Below, in pieces: positions 1 to 8,610 of a stretch of 64,000 nt of DNA. The stretch's first letter is position 1. Every line of letters starts with the position of its first letter. The stretch is from Oceanobacillus chungangensis. Lineage in GTDB: Bacteria > Bacillota > Bacilli > Bacillales > Amphibacillaceae. The notes under the pieces were generated by a model. It saw only the letters and a list, made by a program, of their open reading frames with translations, did no database searches and had not been told where the DNA came from. The stretch is from the NCBI RefSeq assembly GCF_003369565.1, contig NZ_PIOD01000006.1, positions 186,001 through 250,000 of the forward strand. Direction: 5' to 3'. The position numbers and the translations under genes were made by a program.

Positions 1-2
1 TA

Positions 3-221
3 ATTGGCGAAGTATTGACGGTAATTAAGGATCTTGCAAGAGATAACTGGACAATGGTTATCGTTACCCATGAACTGCAATTTGCTGCAGAAGTTTCGGA
101 CGAAGTACTATTTATGGATGGCGGTTATATCGTAGAACAAGGGACTCCAGAACAAGTTCTTAAATCACCTAAAGAGGAACGTACAAAGCAATTTTTACAA
201 CGGATATTGAATCCTGCATAA
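3..221 (+). CDS. Amino-acid ABC transporter ATP-binding protein, C-terminal fragment
   Basis: The gene enters from the left edge, so only about the last 72 residues are seen. The fragment contains the switch (H-loop) region VIVTHEL, followed by the polar-amino-acid-family tail with [17 protein letters not shown] and a TKQFLQRIL end, as in GlnQ/ArtM-type ATPases. It would energise import of a polar amino acid together with a permease and a binding protein upstream, outside the window. The Walker A, Walker B and signature motifs lie off the edge. The ATPase assignment is secure; the substrate is not. Confidence 0.85.
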   Translation: MGEVLTVIKDLARDNWTMVIVTHELQFAAEVSDEVLFMDGGYIVEQGTPEQVLKSPKEERTKQFLQRILNPA

Positions 222-233
222 GTTATTATTCAT

Positions 234-268
234 CCAGTTCTCAATGATAAGTGAGAACTGGTTTTTTT
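234..268 (+). terminator. Rho-independent terminator after ABC ATPase
   Basis: A perfect 10-bp stem CCAGTTCTCA/TGAGAACTGG with an 8-base loop is followed by a T-tract (GTTTTTTTATT). It begins 12 bases after the stop codon. Confidence 0.9.
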
Positions 269-308
269 ATTGTATAGGAAACTTCAAGGATTCAAATTTA
301 TGGTAATG

Positions 309-380
309 CAGTATAAGTGCAGCTAAGATAATTCGCCGAACTTAAAGCCAATGCAATGTTTTCTAATGGGATAATGGGCG
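309..380 (+). repeat. Repeat A, degenerate copy
   Basis: GTATAAGTGCAGCTAAG followed later by GTTTTCTAATGG matches the conserved core ATAAGTGCAACTAAGG and the ...GTTTTCTAA end of repeat A, but the middle is strongly diverged. Boundaries are approximate. Confidence 0.45.
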
Positions 381-400
381 AATAGTTTTCCTGACAATAC

Positions 401-419
401 AATTTAAACAGAATTTAAA
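401..419 (+). promoter_or_regulatory. Direct repeat, possible OmpR-type operator
   Basis: Two identical octamers AATTTAAA (401-408 and 412-419) repeat with an 11-bp period, about one helical turn. This is the arrangement typical of OmpR/PhoB-family binding sites. They lie about 90 bases before the membrane protein gene at 507 and not far from the OmpR-family regulator at 1587. Function is inferred. Confidence 0.3.
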
Positions 420-506
420 TATGACCTCACTTTCATTTAACTTTCGGCAGATAGAATGAAAATGAGGTTATTTGAAATCTATAATAAAAAATTGGAGGTA
501 ATATTT

Positions 507-1190
507 ATGCAGAAGGAAAATATCAATAAAGTATCAGCAACTAGAAGAATGAATTTCTTTGAACGCTATACAAAATCATCTGTATGGCCCGCATATATTG
601 GCTGTTTATTTGCTTTTATGTATGCCGTTTTCGTCCGGTTTTATCATGCTGCTGGTGGAACAATTGGTATGCCAATTAAAATGGAAGATCCTGCAAATCT
701 TTATATGGCAAGTTATATCGCAGGTCTCGCAATAATGTTTTGCGGATTCGTGTTGATTGCCCTTATAAAACCTTGGAGCAGAATTATTCCAGTAAAGATT
801 CCATTTATTGGTGGAAGAAAGATTCATCCAATTATATTATTGACTCCTACACTCATAGCAACTGCTTTTTTGCTTACACATGGAGTGAGTGGGATGATTA
901 CAAAAGCGCTCCTATTATCCGATGTTATTACTATGGATTTCCCTGTGTTCGCAGAAGTAAATGTTGATAAACTTGCATTATGGGACTTATTATTTTACGA
1001 ACCGTGGTTTATTTTTATGGGTATGATGTCAGGTTTAACTGCCGCTCATTATGCACAGGCCTCTGGAATTCGACAATCTATATTTAGGTGGGGTACAGTT
1101 CTATTTTTGATTATTGTTTTCCTCTTATCTACGCTCGTTACATCGTCTATTATTTTTGGTTTTTCTGATTTAATCAGCTTTAAAATTTAA
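507..1190 (+). CDS. Five-helix membrane protein of unknown function, related to the one at 3703
   Basis: A 227-residue integral membrane protein with about five hydrophobic segments (near residues 27-47, 66-87, 107-126, 163-183 and 196-219). ATG 507 is chosen because TTGGAGGT lies 7 bases before it; the in-frame ATG at 456 has no comparable site. A W-x4-P-x3-P-x-I-G-G motif around residues 90-103 recurs in the second half of the membrane protein at 3703 (WGEVVPNWFPLIGG), so the two are probably paralogues bracketing the two-component genes. I do not recognise a named family with known function. It may be a target or partner of that system, which is inference from position. Confidence 0.7.
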   Translation: MQKENINKVSATRRMNFFERYTKSSVWPAYIGCLFAFMYAVFVRFYHAAGGTIGMPIKMEDPANLYMASYIAGLAIMFCGFVLIALIKPWSRIIPVKIPFIGGRKIHPIILLTPTLIATAFLLTHGVSGMITKALLLSDVITMDFPVFAEVNVDKLALWDLLFYEPWFIFMGMMSGLTAAHYAQASGIRQSIFRWGTVLFLIIVFLLSTLVTSSIIFGFSDLISFKI

Positions 1191-1276
1191 GATTCGAGTG
1201 AAAAAGGAAATTGCGGGTTTTTGTAATATCTCTTATAATATAATTGATTGAAAATTCATTTTTTAACACCTCTTTT

Positions 1277-1363
1277 GGCAGTCAGGAAAGTATAAAATCT
1301 GTCTTAACAAGTAAGTGCAACTAAGAACATCACCCAAAAACTTGGTGACGATCAGTTTTCCAA
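1277..1363 (+). repeat. Repeat A copy
   Basis: It aligns with the other copies: a first arm resembling GTAGTTAAGAAAGTATAAAA, the core GTAAGTGCAACTAAG, a second hairpin with ATCACCC...GGTGACGAT, and an end CAGTTTTCCAA. It lies in the 396-base gap between the membrane protein and the response regulator. Confidence 0.75.
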
Positions 1364-1462
1364 GTTTTATCGCGCATGTAACGGGCAGTAAGACTTTTAA
1401 ATCATAGAAATCGAGGAATCAAGGATTGTAACCTGATTCTTTTAAATAACAATAATCAGCAG

Positions 1463-1483
1463 GGGGAGGAATATTTCCTCCCC
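1463..1483 (+). other. Strong hairpin upstream of the response regulator
   Basis: GGGGAGGAA TAT TTCCTCCCC is a perfect 9-bp GC-rich hairpin. No long T-tract follows (CTTAAAGTTTTAC), so it may be a weak terminator, an mRNA-stabilising hairpin or the tail of a repeat. The rest of the gap 1364-1586 shows no gene. Confidence 0.5.
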
Positions 1484-1586
1484 TTAAAGTTTTACTTTAC
1501 CTTGCATAATAAGTTTGGTAACTCAATTCCGTGTTTATATGTTTTTCGGGACAGTGAAGAGAAGTATAAATAAGGGGGGCCAATTT

Positions 1587-2261
1587 ATGAAGTTAACGAT
1601 TCTGCATATAGAGGATGACCAGGAAATCGGCACATGGGTAAGTGGATTTCTAACGGATTATGGATATGAAGTTATTTGGCTTACTTCTGGAAATGATGTT
1701 ATGAAATATATGGAAAAAACCGACCTCGTTATTTTAGACATTATGCTGCCAGGTTTAGATGGATATACCGTCGCTCAGCGTCTGAAGCAGAAATATCCTA
1801 ATACACCGATCTTGATGCTAACAGCCCGAACTTCAATGGAAGATAAGCTGCAGGGTCTTAAGCTAGCGGATGATTATATGACAAAGCCGTATCATCCTGA
1901 CGAGTTAGTTGCTCGGATTCAAGTACTAGTAAGACGGTTGGGTGTTATTACCCCAGAAACTATCGAGGTAAAGCATTTACGAATCAACCAGAAGGCAAAT
2001 CGCATCGTCAATACAATTTCCAAGGAAGACATCATGTTAACAGGGAAACAATTTCATATCTTTATGTATTTATTAGACCATTTGAATCAAATATTAACTA
2101 AAAGGCAAATATACGAAGCAGTGTGGAAAGACACATACATAGAAGGGGATAAAACATTAATGGTTCACATTCGCCATTTACGTGAAAAGATTGAGATTGA
2201 TACAAGCCGACCGCAAATCATTGAAACAATTCGTGGTATTGGTTATAGGATGAAATCATGA
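1587..2261 (+). CDS. OmpR/PhoB-family response regulator
   Basis: A 224-residue DNA-binding response regulator. The receiver domain (about 1-115) has the acidic pair ED-D near residues 9-11, the phospho-acceptor Asp51 in LVILDIMLPG, and the conserved Lys in MTKPY. A winged-helix domain with GDKTLMVHIRHLREKI and the GIGYRM end follows. ATG 1587 is preceded by AAGGGGGG; the upstream extension from 1515 has no ribosome site. The usual GLxxGADDY turn reads GLKLADDY, one residue short. The stop overlaps the kinase start (ATGA), so the pair is co-translated. It presumably controls one or both flanking membrane protein genes. Confidence 0.93.
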   Translation: MKLTILHIEDDQEIGTWVSGFLTDYGYEVIWLTSGNDVMKYMEKTDLVILDIMLPGLDGYTVAQRLKQKYPNTPILMLTARTSMEDKLQGLKLADDYMTKPYHPDELVARIQVLVRRLGVITPETIEVKHLRINQKANRIVNTISKEDIMLTGKQFHIFMYLLDHLNQILTKRQIYEAVWKDTYIEGDKTLMVHIRHLREKIEIDTSRPQIIETIRGIGYRMKS

Positions 2262-3616
2262 ATATCCTACAATCGCTAATGGCAAGATATTTATTGCTTA
2301 TTCTATTTGCTCTCGTACTTATTCCTCTCATTCCAGCAGTATACTATTCTTCTAATTTTCTATTTCATAATAAATTATATGATACGCAGGAATTGGAAGA
2401 ACTATGGAAACGGTCAGCTGCTGAATTAGATGGTCAAGAAGTAGAGGTAATTGACCATCGTCTTCAGTCTATTAAAAATAAGTATCCCGGTGCTGAGGTT
2501 TTTTGGATAACTGGACAAGGAGAGTCGAGATTTATTGGAGATAGGCTTAGCAATATTCCGGAAAACTGGACGTTTGCCGATTCACTTGATTTTATGGAAG
2601 AAAGAAAATTCTATGTGGATACGTTTTTGCAAGATAGAGAACCCCAAGATATATATACTACTATAGCATTAATAGGAAATGATCCGAATCAGGGGATAAT
2701 GGTCCTCCAGATGGCGTTATCTAAAACAAATATTGGCAGTTTAGATATTGACTATTTATTTATAGCATTTTTCCTATTCGTAAGCGGAGCTTTTCTCGTA
2801 ATTTCTTGGTTCTTTTTCATTAACATACGTAAACGACTTATCAAGCTTGAGTTAGCGATGTCTCGCCCAGGCGATGAGGGAATTCCAGATGAGGTAGTGA
2901 TTAAGAAACTGGACGAGATTGGCAGGCTGGAGGGTGCTTTTAACGAGATGGTCAGCCAATTGAAGAGGAGCAGGAAGAGCGAGCAAAAGGAAGAACATCT
3001 TAGAAAGCAGCTGATCGCAAATATATCTCATGATTTACGGACACCTTTAACCGTCATGAGACAGCACGTGTATTCCGCAAAACATGCCCCTTCATCCCCT
3101 AAAGGAAAAGAATCAATGCAAATTGTAGAGAACAAATTAGGGGATATGGATAAAATGATCAACAATCTTCTTTCCTATACATTACTTTCGGCTGGTAAAC
3201 ATCCAATCGATAAGAAAGAAACCGATGTATTAGATGAGGTCCGAAAAGCTATTGCGGAATGGTATCCGATATTAGAAGAGCATCGGTTTACAATCGATAT
3301 TGATTTACCTGAAAAACCGCTAATATGGAAGGTAGACTCTATTTGGTTTAAAAGTATTTTGGATAACGTCATTCAAAATGTCATCAGGCATGCACGTTCA
3401 GGACGGTATATTGGAATAAAAACAATGGAACGCCAAGGATCCACCCTCATTGTTATTAAGGACAGGGGAGAAGGGTTTGAATATGAATCAGAGAATAAGG
3501 GGGCTGGAATTGGACTCTCCATCGTTTCGCTCATGATGAAGGAAATGAGATTAGAATTGGACATTTCCACATCTTCAACGGGAACCTGCATTTATGTTGG
3601 CGGTAAACAAACTTAA
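2258..3616 (+). CDS. Sensor histidine kinase (HAMP-HisKA-HATPase)
   Basis: A 452-residue membrane kinase paired with the regulator at 1587 through an ATGA overlap. It has an N-terminal membrane segment (about 8-30), an extracytoplasmic domain of about 130 residues, a second membrane segment (about 165-190) and a HAMP linker. The H-box is IANISHDLRTPLTVMRQH, with the phospho-accepting His. The ATPase domain has an N-box DNVIQNVIRHA, DRGEGF and GAGIGLSIV. All catalytic motifs are intact. The signal sensed is unknown. It lies 86 bases before the membrane protein at 3703, probably in the same transcript. Confidence 0.93.
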   Translation: MNILQSLMARYLLLILFALVLIPLIPAVYYSSNFLFHNKLYDTQELEELWKRSAAELDGQEVEVIDHRLQSIKNKYPGAEVFWITGQGESRFIGDRLSNIPENWTFADSLDFMEERKFYVDTFLQDREPQDIYTTIALIGNDPNQGIMVLQMALSKTNIGSLDIDYLFIAFFLFVSGAFLVISWFFFINIRKRLIKLELAMSRPGDEGIPDEVVIKKLDEIGRLEGAFNEMVSQLKRSRKSEQKEEHLRKQLIANISHDLRTPLTVMRQHVYSAKHAPSSPKGKESMQIVENKLGDMDKMINNLLSYTLLSAGKHPIDKKETDVLDEVRKAIAEWYPILEEHRFTIDIDLPEKPLIWKVDSIWFKSILDNVIQNVIRHARSGRYIGIKTMERQGSTLIVIKDRGEGFEYESENKGAGIGLSIVSLMMKEMRLELDISTSSTGTCIYVGGKQT

Positions 3617-3702
3617 ACAGATCTTTAACTTGAGGTCACCTTAATGAACATCTTTGGAGTATATCCTTTTTATTAATAACATATAGAAAGGATTGTGTTC
3701 AA

Positions 3703-4770
3703 ATGAAGATAGGTAATCAAAAATTAGAAAACAAACGGGGGAAACAAATGATAAAGTGGTATTCCTGGATTGGGTATGCAGCTTTATTTTGGTCCGTAAT
3801 CTATGGAATCATGAATTTTTACTGGTTAATAGCCGGGGAGGGATATCCTTTTATACAGGATGAGAGAATAGGGGTCTTTTCAGCTTTAGTCACCTATTTG
3901 CCGGTTCAAGCAGGCAGTGCTATTTTTTGTGTACTTTGTATGCTGGGAATATTTTTTAGTTTAGCAATGCTCAATCAGTGGGGGAGAATCGTGTCTCCTC
4001 GGTTCATCTTGTTTTTTTCTTGGGGGTTTGCTGTATTCTTGCTTCTGTTTATCCCTGATTATAGATTAATTGCTTCCATGGCTTATGCTTTCTTGTTTAA
4101 GTTTCCCTATAGCTGGCAGATTTTGAATCAAGTAATTTGTGTGATTGGCGGTTTATTATGGTTTTTTTCCGTCATTGCCTACCAGCGTAAAGTGCGGAAT
4201 GCTTGCAGGGATTGTGGAAGAAAGGAAAATGGCAAACCATTTGTTTTAATAAGATGGGCGAAGTGGCTAACCTATGCCGCGGCTATTGCGCCACTGCCAT
4301 ATGCGATAACAAGATTTTCCTGGGCATTAGGGATACCTCTGGGTGTGGAGCGACAAATGCTGGAGGATTTTGCAAAAGTGAATCCAATGGCAACTGTAAC
4401 GGAATGGGTCTTTGGAGGATTATGTGTTGGTGGTGGACTTTTAACACTTGGATTAATTCAGAAATGGGGAGAAGTCGTTCCAAATTGGTTTCCTCTCATA
4501 GGAGGCAAAAGAGTACCAATTCTAATTGCAGTTATTCCTGCATCCATAGTAGCAATTGCATTGACATCTGCTGGTTTTATATTTGCATTTGGCTTTTTGG
4601 CGGTAGCACTCCAGTTTGTTCCGGCTGAAGGAATGGTTTTAAGTGAAATTGCCGGAACAATTGGCCCAATGCTTTTATGGATGCCCTGGGGAGTTGCTTT
4701 AGGACTTAGTACGATTTCCTATTATTACCGACGGCGCGGGCAATGTGATTACTGTGGTAGAAATGAATAG
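3703..4770 (+). CDS. Internally duplicated membrane protein with two CxxCGR motifs
   Basis: A 355-residue polytopic membrane protein with about eight hydrophobic segments. It looks like a tandem duplication: residues about 16-172 end in ACRDCGR and residues about 183-353 end in QCDYCGR, each after a basic stretch. The second half holds WGEVVPNWFPLIGG, shared with the protein at 507. The two CxxC pairs on cytosolic-looking tails could form a zinc or redox site (inference). The start is ambiguous: ATG 3703 has GAAAGGA upstream, and ATG 3748 has CGGGGGA at better spacing. It follows the two-component genes by 86 bases. The function is unknown. Confidence 0.75.
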   Translation: MKIGNQKLENKRGKQMIKWYSWIGYAALFWSVIYGIMNFYWLIAGEGYPFIQDERIGVFSALVTYLPVQAGSAIFCVLCMLGIFFSLAMLNQWGRIVSPRFILFFSWGFAVFLLLFIPDYRLIASMAYAFLFKFPYSWQILNQVICVIGGLLWFFSVIAYQRKVRNACRDCGRKENGKPFVLIRWAKWLTYAAAIAPLPYAITRFSWALGIPLGVERQMLEDFAKVNPMATVTEWVFGGLCVGGGLLTLGLIQKWGEVVPNWFPLIGGKRVPILIAVIPASIVAIALTSAGFIFAFGFLAVALQFVPAEGMVLSEIAGTIGPMLLWMPWGVALGLSTISYYYRRRGQCDYCGRNE

Positions 4771-4850
4771 TGACGACAAGAGGATGTAATCGATTGGAGT
4801 TTCTACCTCTTATTTAAATGGCTAGATTTTCAGATAATGTAAAATACCAA

Positions 4851-4923
4851 TGCAGATAGAAGGTTTTAAGCTTTCTATCTGCATAAGTCAGCTAAGGCCT
4901 TCTCCAAAAAAATGTTGTTCTGT
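4851..4923 (+). repeat. Repeat A, diverged copy
   Basis: TGCAGATAGAA...TTCTATCTGCA forms the first hairpin, followed by ATAAGTCAGCTAAGGCCTTCTCC. The stem sequence differs from other copies but remains fully paired. It lies in the 292-base gap before the MBL-fold gene; no gene is seen in the rest of that gap. Confidence 0.6.
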
Positions 4924-5062
4924 TTTATTACGTAACTTTTTTCAAACTAATATTTAATAGTTATAAAATCTTGCATTCTCCAAAACTAAAGTTAAAATAT
5001 TTGGTAGAATTGAGTAGATAATAAAGGTTCTTAAATGCGTGGTAAAATAGAAAAGAGGAAAT

Positions 5063-6004
5063 ATGATGCTGATTAATGTTACAGAAAATATTGATAAACT
5101 AGTAATCCAATTTCCAGGTGGTATGGGAGAATTAAATAGTTATTTGTTTAAGGGTAAGAATGGCTATACGATAGTAGATACAGGCGTCTATTCAGATCAA
5201 GCAATCGAAATATGGAAACAGGTTCTCACAAATGGAATAAAAGTTGAAAAAGTAGTTTTGACACATACACATCAAGATCATATTGGGATCGCCAAGTGGT
5301 TTCAAGAACAAATGCATGTTCCAGTGATTGTCTCTAAATTGGGCTACGAGGAGATGAAGCTTAATCGTAGGCCGAAATTTGTAGAAGATTTTAAAGCTTT
5401 ACTACTCGCACATGGAGCACCTGGTATTCCAGAAAATATGCGAAATCAGTCCTTTATTTATGATTTTGAACCGGATGGTTTTTTTGATAAACATGAGCGG
5501 ATTATGCTTGGAAATGAAATGTATGAAGCCATTTGGACACCAGGACATGCTCCAGATCATTACTGCTTTTATAATCAGGAAAAAAGGATAATGGTTATTG
5601 GTGATCATGTGTTAAAGGAAATTTCACCAGTTATTGGACTATGGTCTGGGGTTGAAACAAATCCATTAAAGGAATATCGTAATTCTCTAGATCTGATAAG
5701 AGATTATCCGACAGACATTGCATTACCGGGTCATGGGGAACTAATCTATAATTTGTCTGAGCGGGTTGGGGAACTGCAAGAACGCCATCAACAACGTTTA
5801 GAGCAAGTATTCCAATTGGTTAAACAGGAAGGGAAAACTGCTTATGATATATGTATGGAAATATATGAAACCCTAAACATAATCATATACCTCAGTCCAT
5901 TTATGTCCTGTCTAACCCGATTAATTTACCTGGAATCAATCGGAAAGGTACATCGAGAAGAAATAAATGGGAAGGTTTTATTCCATGCGAGCAATGAAAA
6001 GTAA
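5063..6004 (+). CDS. Metallo-beta-lactamase-fold hydrolase with BLACT winged-helix tail
   Basis: A 313-residue soluble MBL-fold enzyme. The metal-binding signature THTHQDHIG lies near residues 71-79, with further ligands in TPGHAPDH, VIGDHVL and PGHGE. The C-terminal 60 or so residues (AYDICMEIYETL... to GKVLFHA) resemble the small winged-helix domain found behind many MBL hydrolases of the YflN type. The substrate cannot be read from the sequence; thioesterase or phosphodiesterase-like roles are possible. Two adjacent ATGs (5063, 5066) follow GAGGAAAT. It is 31 bases before ribokinase and may be cotranscribed. Confidence 0.85.
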   Translation: MMLINVTENIDKLVIQFPGGMGELNSYLFKGKNGYTIVDTGVYSDQAIEIWKQVLTNGIKVEKVVLTHTHQDHIGIAKWFQEQMHVPVIVSKLGYEEMKLNRRPKFVEDFKALLLAHGAPGIPENMRNQSFIYDFEPDGFFDKHERIMLGNEMYEAIWTPGHAPDHYCFYNQEKRIMVIGDHVLKEISPVIGLWSGVETNPLKEYRNSLDLIRDYPTDIALPGHGELIYNLSERVGELQERHQQRLEQVFQLVKQEGKTAYDICMEIYETLNIIIYLSPFMSCLTRLIYLESIGKVHREEINGKVLFHASNEK

Positions 6005-6035
6005 TATTAATTTTTACATATAAGGTGGGTTTAGG

Positions 6036-6923
6036 ATGCAAAAAATCCCGACAGTTTGTGTAGTTGGAAGCTTGAATATGGATTTAACGATAACAACAAA
6101 GAAAATACCGAAGCAAGGTGAAACGGTAATTGGTGAGGTTTTTGAAACTTATCCGGGTGGTAAAGGAGCCAATCAAGCCGTGGCAGCTGCAAGACTTGGT
6201 GCGAATGTAACAATGATAGGTGCAGTAGGAGCCGATACTTTCGGCGACTCGCTGTTGGAAAACCTTTCACGAGAAGGGATTAATGTAGAGGGAATAAGTA
6301 AGATTTCTGATGTTGCAACAGGTGTTGCCAGCATTATTATGTCGGATCATGATAATCGCATAATCGTTGCATCAGGAGCAAACGCATATGTTACACTTGA
6401 ATTAGTTGATCAATATCAGGAGCAAATCCGTCATAGTGATATTGTATTAGTTCAACTTGAAACACCGATTGAATCCATTGTACGGACGATTGAAATTGCG
6501 AACGAATATGATGTGCCTGTTATTGTAAATCCTGCGCCATATCAAGTATTGCCGGATAAAATATTGAGTGGATGTACATTTTTAACGCCGAATGAAATTG
6601 AACTTGAAGCAATGGAGCAGGAATCGCTCTCAGATTCTATTCGAGAAAAGATTATCCTTACAAAAGGTGCGGAAGGGGTTCAATTTTTTGAAAATGGCAA
6701 GTCGAAAGTAGTGAAAAGTCATAATGTCAAGGTGGCAGATACTACTGGTGCAGGAGATACATTTAATGGTGCGCTAGCAGCTCGGCTAGGAGGAGGAGCC
6801 TCACTTGCAGATGCTGTTTACTATGCAAATGCAGCGGCCGCTCTCTCTGTAACCAAACTTGGTGCACAGAGCGGGATGCCTACCGATGAAGAAGTTAAAC
6901 GATTTATAGAAAATAACGAATAG
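6036..6923 (+). CDS. rbsK: Ribokinase
   Basis: A 295-residue PfkB-family sugar kinase that phosphorylates D-ribose at O5. The N-terminal signature GSLNMDL and the GG motif YPGGKGANQAVAAARLG (about residues 38-54) match ribokinase. The C-terminal signature DTTGAGDTFNGALAARL contains the catalytic Asp and anion hole. It is followed 15 bases later by a nucleoside hydrolase. Ribose released there would be trapped as ribose 5-phosphate, so the pair forms a compact nucleoside catabolic unit with no transporter attached. Confidence 0.93.
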   Translation: MQKIPTVCVVGSLNMDLTITTKKIPKQGETVIGEVFETYPGGKGANQAVAAARLGANVTMIGAVGADTFGDSLLENLSREGINVEGISKISDVATGVASIIMSDHDNRIIVASGANAYVTLELVDQYQEQIRHSDIVLVQLETPIESIVRTIEIANEYDVPVIVNPAPYQVLPDKILSGCTFLTPNEIELEAMEQESLSDSIREKIILTKGAEGVQFFENGKSKVVKSHNVKVADTTGAGDTFNGALAARLGGGASLADAVYYANAAAALSVTKLGAQSGMPTDEEVKRFIENNE

Positions 6924-6938
6924 ATAAGGAAGAATAAG

Positions 6939-7880
6939 ATGGAAAAGATTATTCTCGATGTAGATACCGGTATAGATGATGCACTCGCAATTTTGCTTGC
7001 AGTCGAAAGTGGAAAACTGGACTTATTAGGAATCACAACTGTAAATGGAAATGTTCCGCTGGATTATGTGATTAAAAATACGAAGAAAGTATTGAAACAT
7101 GCTGGAAAGGAATCAATTAATGTTTATAAAGGCGCTAATCGTCCTATTTTGATAGAGCCATTTCATGAATATAGTGTACATGGAGATGATGGAATGGGTG
7201 GTGCATTAAAGTCGGTTGAAGTGGATACGGAAGATGTTCCAGATATATTCGCTCCAGATTTTATCATTGAACAGGCAAAACGACACCAGGGCGAATTGAC
7301 CCTTATTATGGTCGGGCCCTTAACAAATCTAGCGTTAGCAATTCGTAAAGAACCGCTGTTAGCAACGTGGGTCAAACAAGTAGTTGTAATGGGTGGGCTT
7401 GTTTCTGAAGCAGGAAAAGGAAATACATTACCTACATCTGAATTTAATATTTATGCGGATGCCGAAGCAGCGAAAATAGTTTTTCATTCTGGTATTCCAT
7501 TAAAACTAGTAAGCTTAGATGTAACGAAGAAGACAATTATTACTAGTAAGGATATAGAAAAATTAAAAGGAACACATTACTATGATTTTGTTAAAGAATG
7601 TACGGCAGTATATCGCAAGTATAGTGAAGAAAATTATGGAATAAACGGGTGTGCACTTCATGATCCATTAACGGTTGGAGTTGTATTAGACCCGACTCTC
7701 GTGAAAACAGCAAGCTACTTTGTTGATGTAGAAACGAAAAGTGAATTAAGCTATGGACAAACGATCTGTGATTTTGGGAATTTATGGGGGAAAGAGCCTA
7801 ACGTTGAAATTTGTCTAGAAGTTGACTCAGAACGTTTTATTTCCATGTTTATTAAGACATTAAAGAACACTAATAACTAG
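6939..7880 (+). CDS. Inosine/uridine-preferring nucleoside hydrolase
   Basis: A 313-residue nucleoside hydrolase that splits ribonucleosides into base and ribose. The calcium-binding signature DVDTGIDDALAI lies at residues 6-17; TTVNGN, the LVGPLTNLA-like segment MVGPLTNLALA and the C-terminal CALHDPLTV supply the remaining active-site residues. GGAAGAATAAG precedes ATG 6939. With rbsK immediately upstream, ribose goes to the pentose phosphate pathway. The base specificity (purine, pyrimidine or both) cannot be decided by eye. Confidence 0.92.
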   Translation: MEKIILDVDTGIDDALAILLAVESGKLDLLGITTVNGNVPLDYVIKNTKKVLKHAGKESINVYKGANRPILIEPFHEYSVHGDDGMGGALKSVEVDTEDVPDIFAPDFIIEQAKRHQGELTLIMVGPLTNLALAIRKEPLLATWVKQVVVMGGLVSEAGKGNTLPTSEFNIYADAEAAKIVFHSGIPLKLVSLDVTKKTIITSKDIEKLKGTHYYDFVKECTAVYRKYSEENYGINGCALHDPLTVGVVLDPTLVKTASYFVDVETKSELSYGQTICDFGNLWGKEPNVEICLEVDSERFISMFIKTLKNTNN

Positions 7881-7935
7881 ATTGAATGTCATATCTCGTC
7901 CACTTATTTTGTAAAAATAAGGAGAAGGTTAGAAG

Positions 7936-8550
7936 ATGAATTATATATCAATTGATTTTGAAACAGCAAATGAAAAACGATATAGTCCATGTGCAATTGG
8001 TGTTGTCGTTGCAAACGATAAGGAAATTATTGAAGAATTTTACAGCTTGATTAACCCATTAATGCCGTTTAATTCTAATAATATTTATGTGCATGGAATT
8101 ACGGAACGAGATGTTGAAAATGCGCCAACATTTGCAGAAATTTGGCCAAGCTTAAAGAAATACTTAAATGATAACCTAGTAATAGCCCATAACGCCAGTT
8201 TTGATATGAGTGTACTTAGGAGTACACTAGATCATTTTGGGTTACTATATCCTGAGATGGACTATTTGTGTACGGTAAAGATATCACAAAAGACCTGGCC
8301 ACAGCTAGAAAACCATAAATTAAACACACTTGCAGCACATCATGGGATTATATTTGAACATCATCATGCACTAGAAGATGCGCGAGTCGCTGCAAAAGTG
8401 TTCATGAAAGCGATGGAAGAATATCAAACGAATAGGGTGGATAAACTTCTGGAGAATTGCAACATGAAAATGGGAAGAATTTATGAGCATGGATATTATC
8501 CGCCAAAAGTAAATCGAGCGAAGCATAGCAGTAAGATTTTCTTAAAATAA
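7936..8550 (+). CDS. DEDDh-family 3'-5' exonuclease (DnaQ-like)
   Basis: A 204-residue exonuclease domain protein. ExoI motif SIDFETAN holds the first Asp and Glu (residues 5-12). ExoII is VIAHNASFDMSVL and ExoIII is HHALEDARVAAKVF with the catalytic His and Asp. It resembles the proofreading epsilon/PolC exonuclease domain. The last 35 residues are basic and extend beyond the usual fold. AAGGAGAAGG precedes the ATG. It is a free-standing DNA or RNA trimming or repair enzyme and is not part of a polymerase here. Confidence 0.88.
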   Translation: MNYISIDFETANEKRYSPCAIGVVVANDKEIIEEFYSLINPLMPFNSNNIYVHGITERDVENAPTFAEIWPSLKKYLNDNLVIAHNASFDMSVLRSTLDHFGLLYPEMDYLCTVKISQKTWPQLENHKLNTLAAHHGIIFEHHHALEDARVAAKVFMKAMEEYQTNRVDKLLENCNMKMGRIYEHGYYPPKVNRAKHSSKIFLK

Positions 8551-8577
8551 TTGCTGAAGTAATAAGGTGCAAAATAA

Positions 8578-8610
8578 AACAAGTCCAGATAGACAAAATC
8601 TGGACTTGTT
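8578..8610. terminator. Bidirectional terminator between convergent genes
   Basis: A perfect 13-bp stem AACAAGTCCAGAT/ATCTGGACTTGTT has A residues on its left and T residues on its right. It serves the exonuclease from the left and the small membrane protein from the right, whose stop codon abuts it. Confidence 0.9.
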
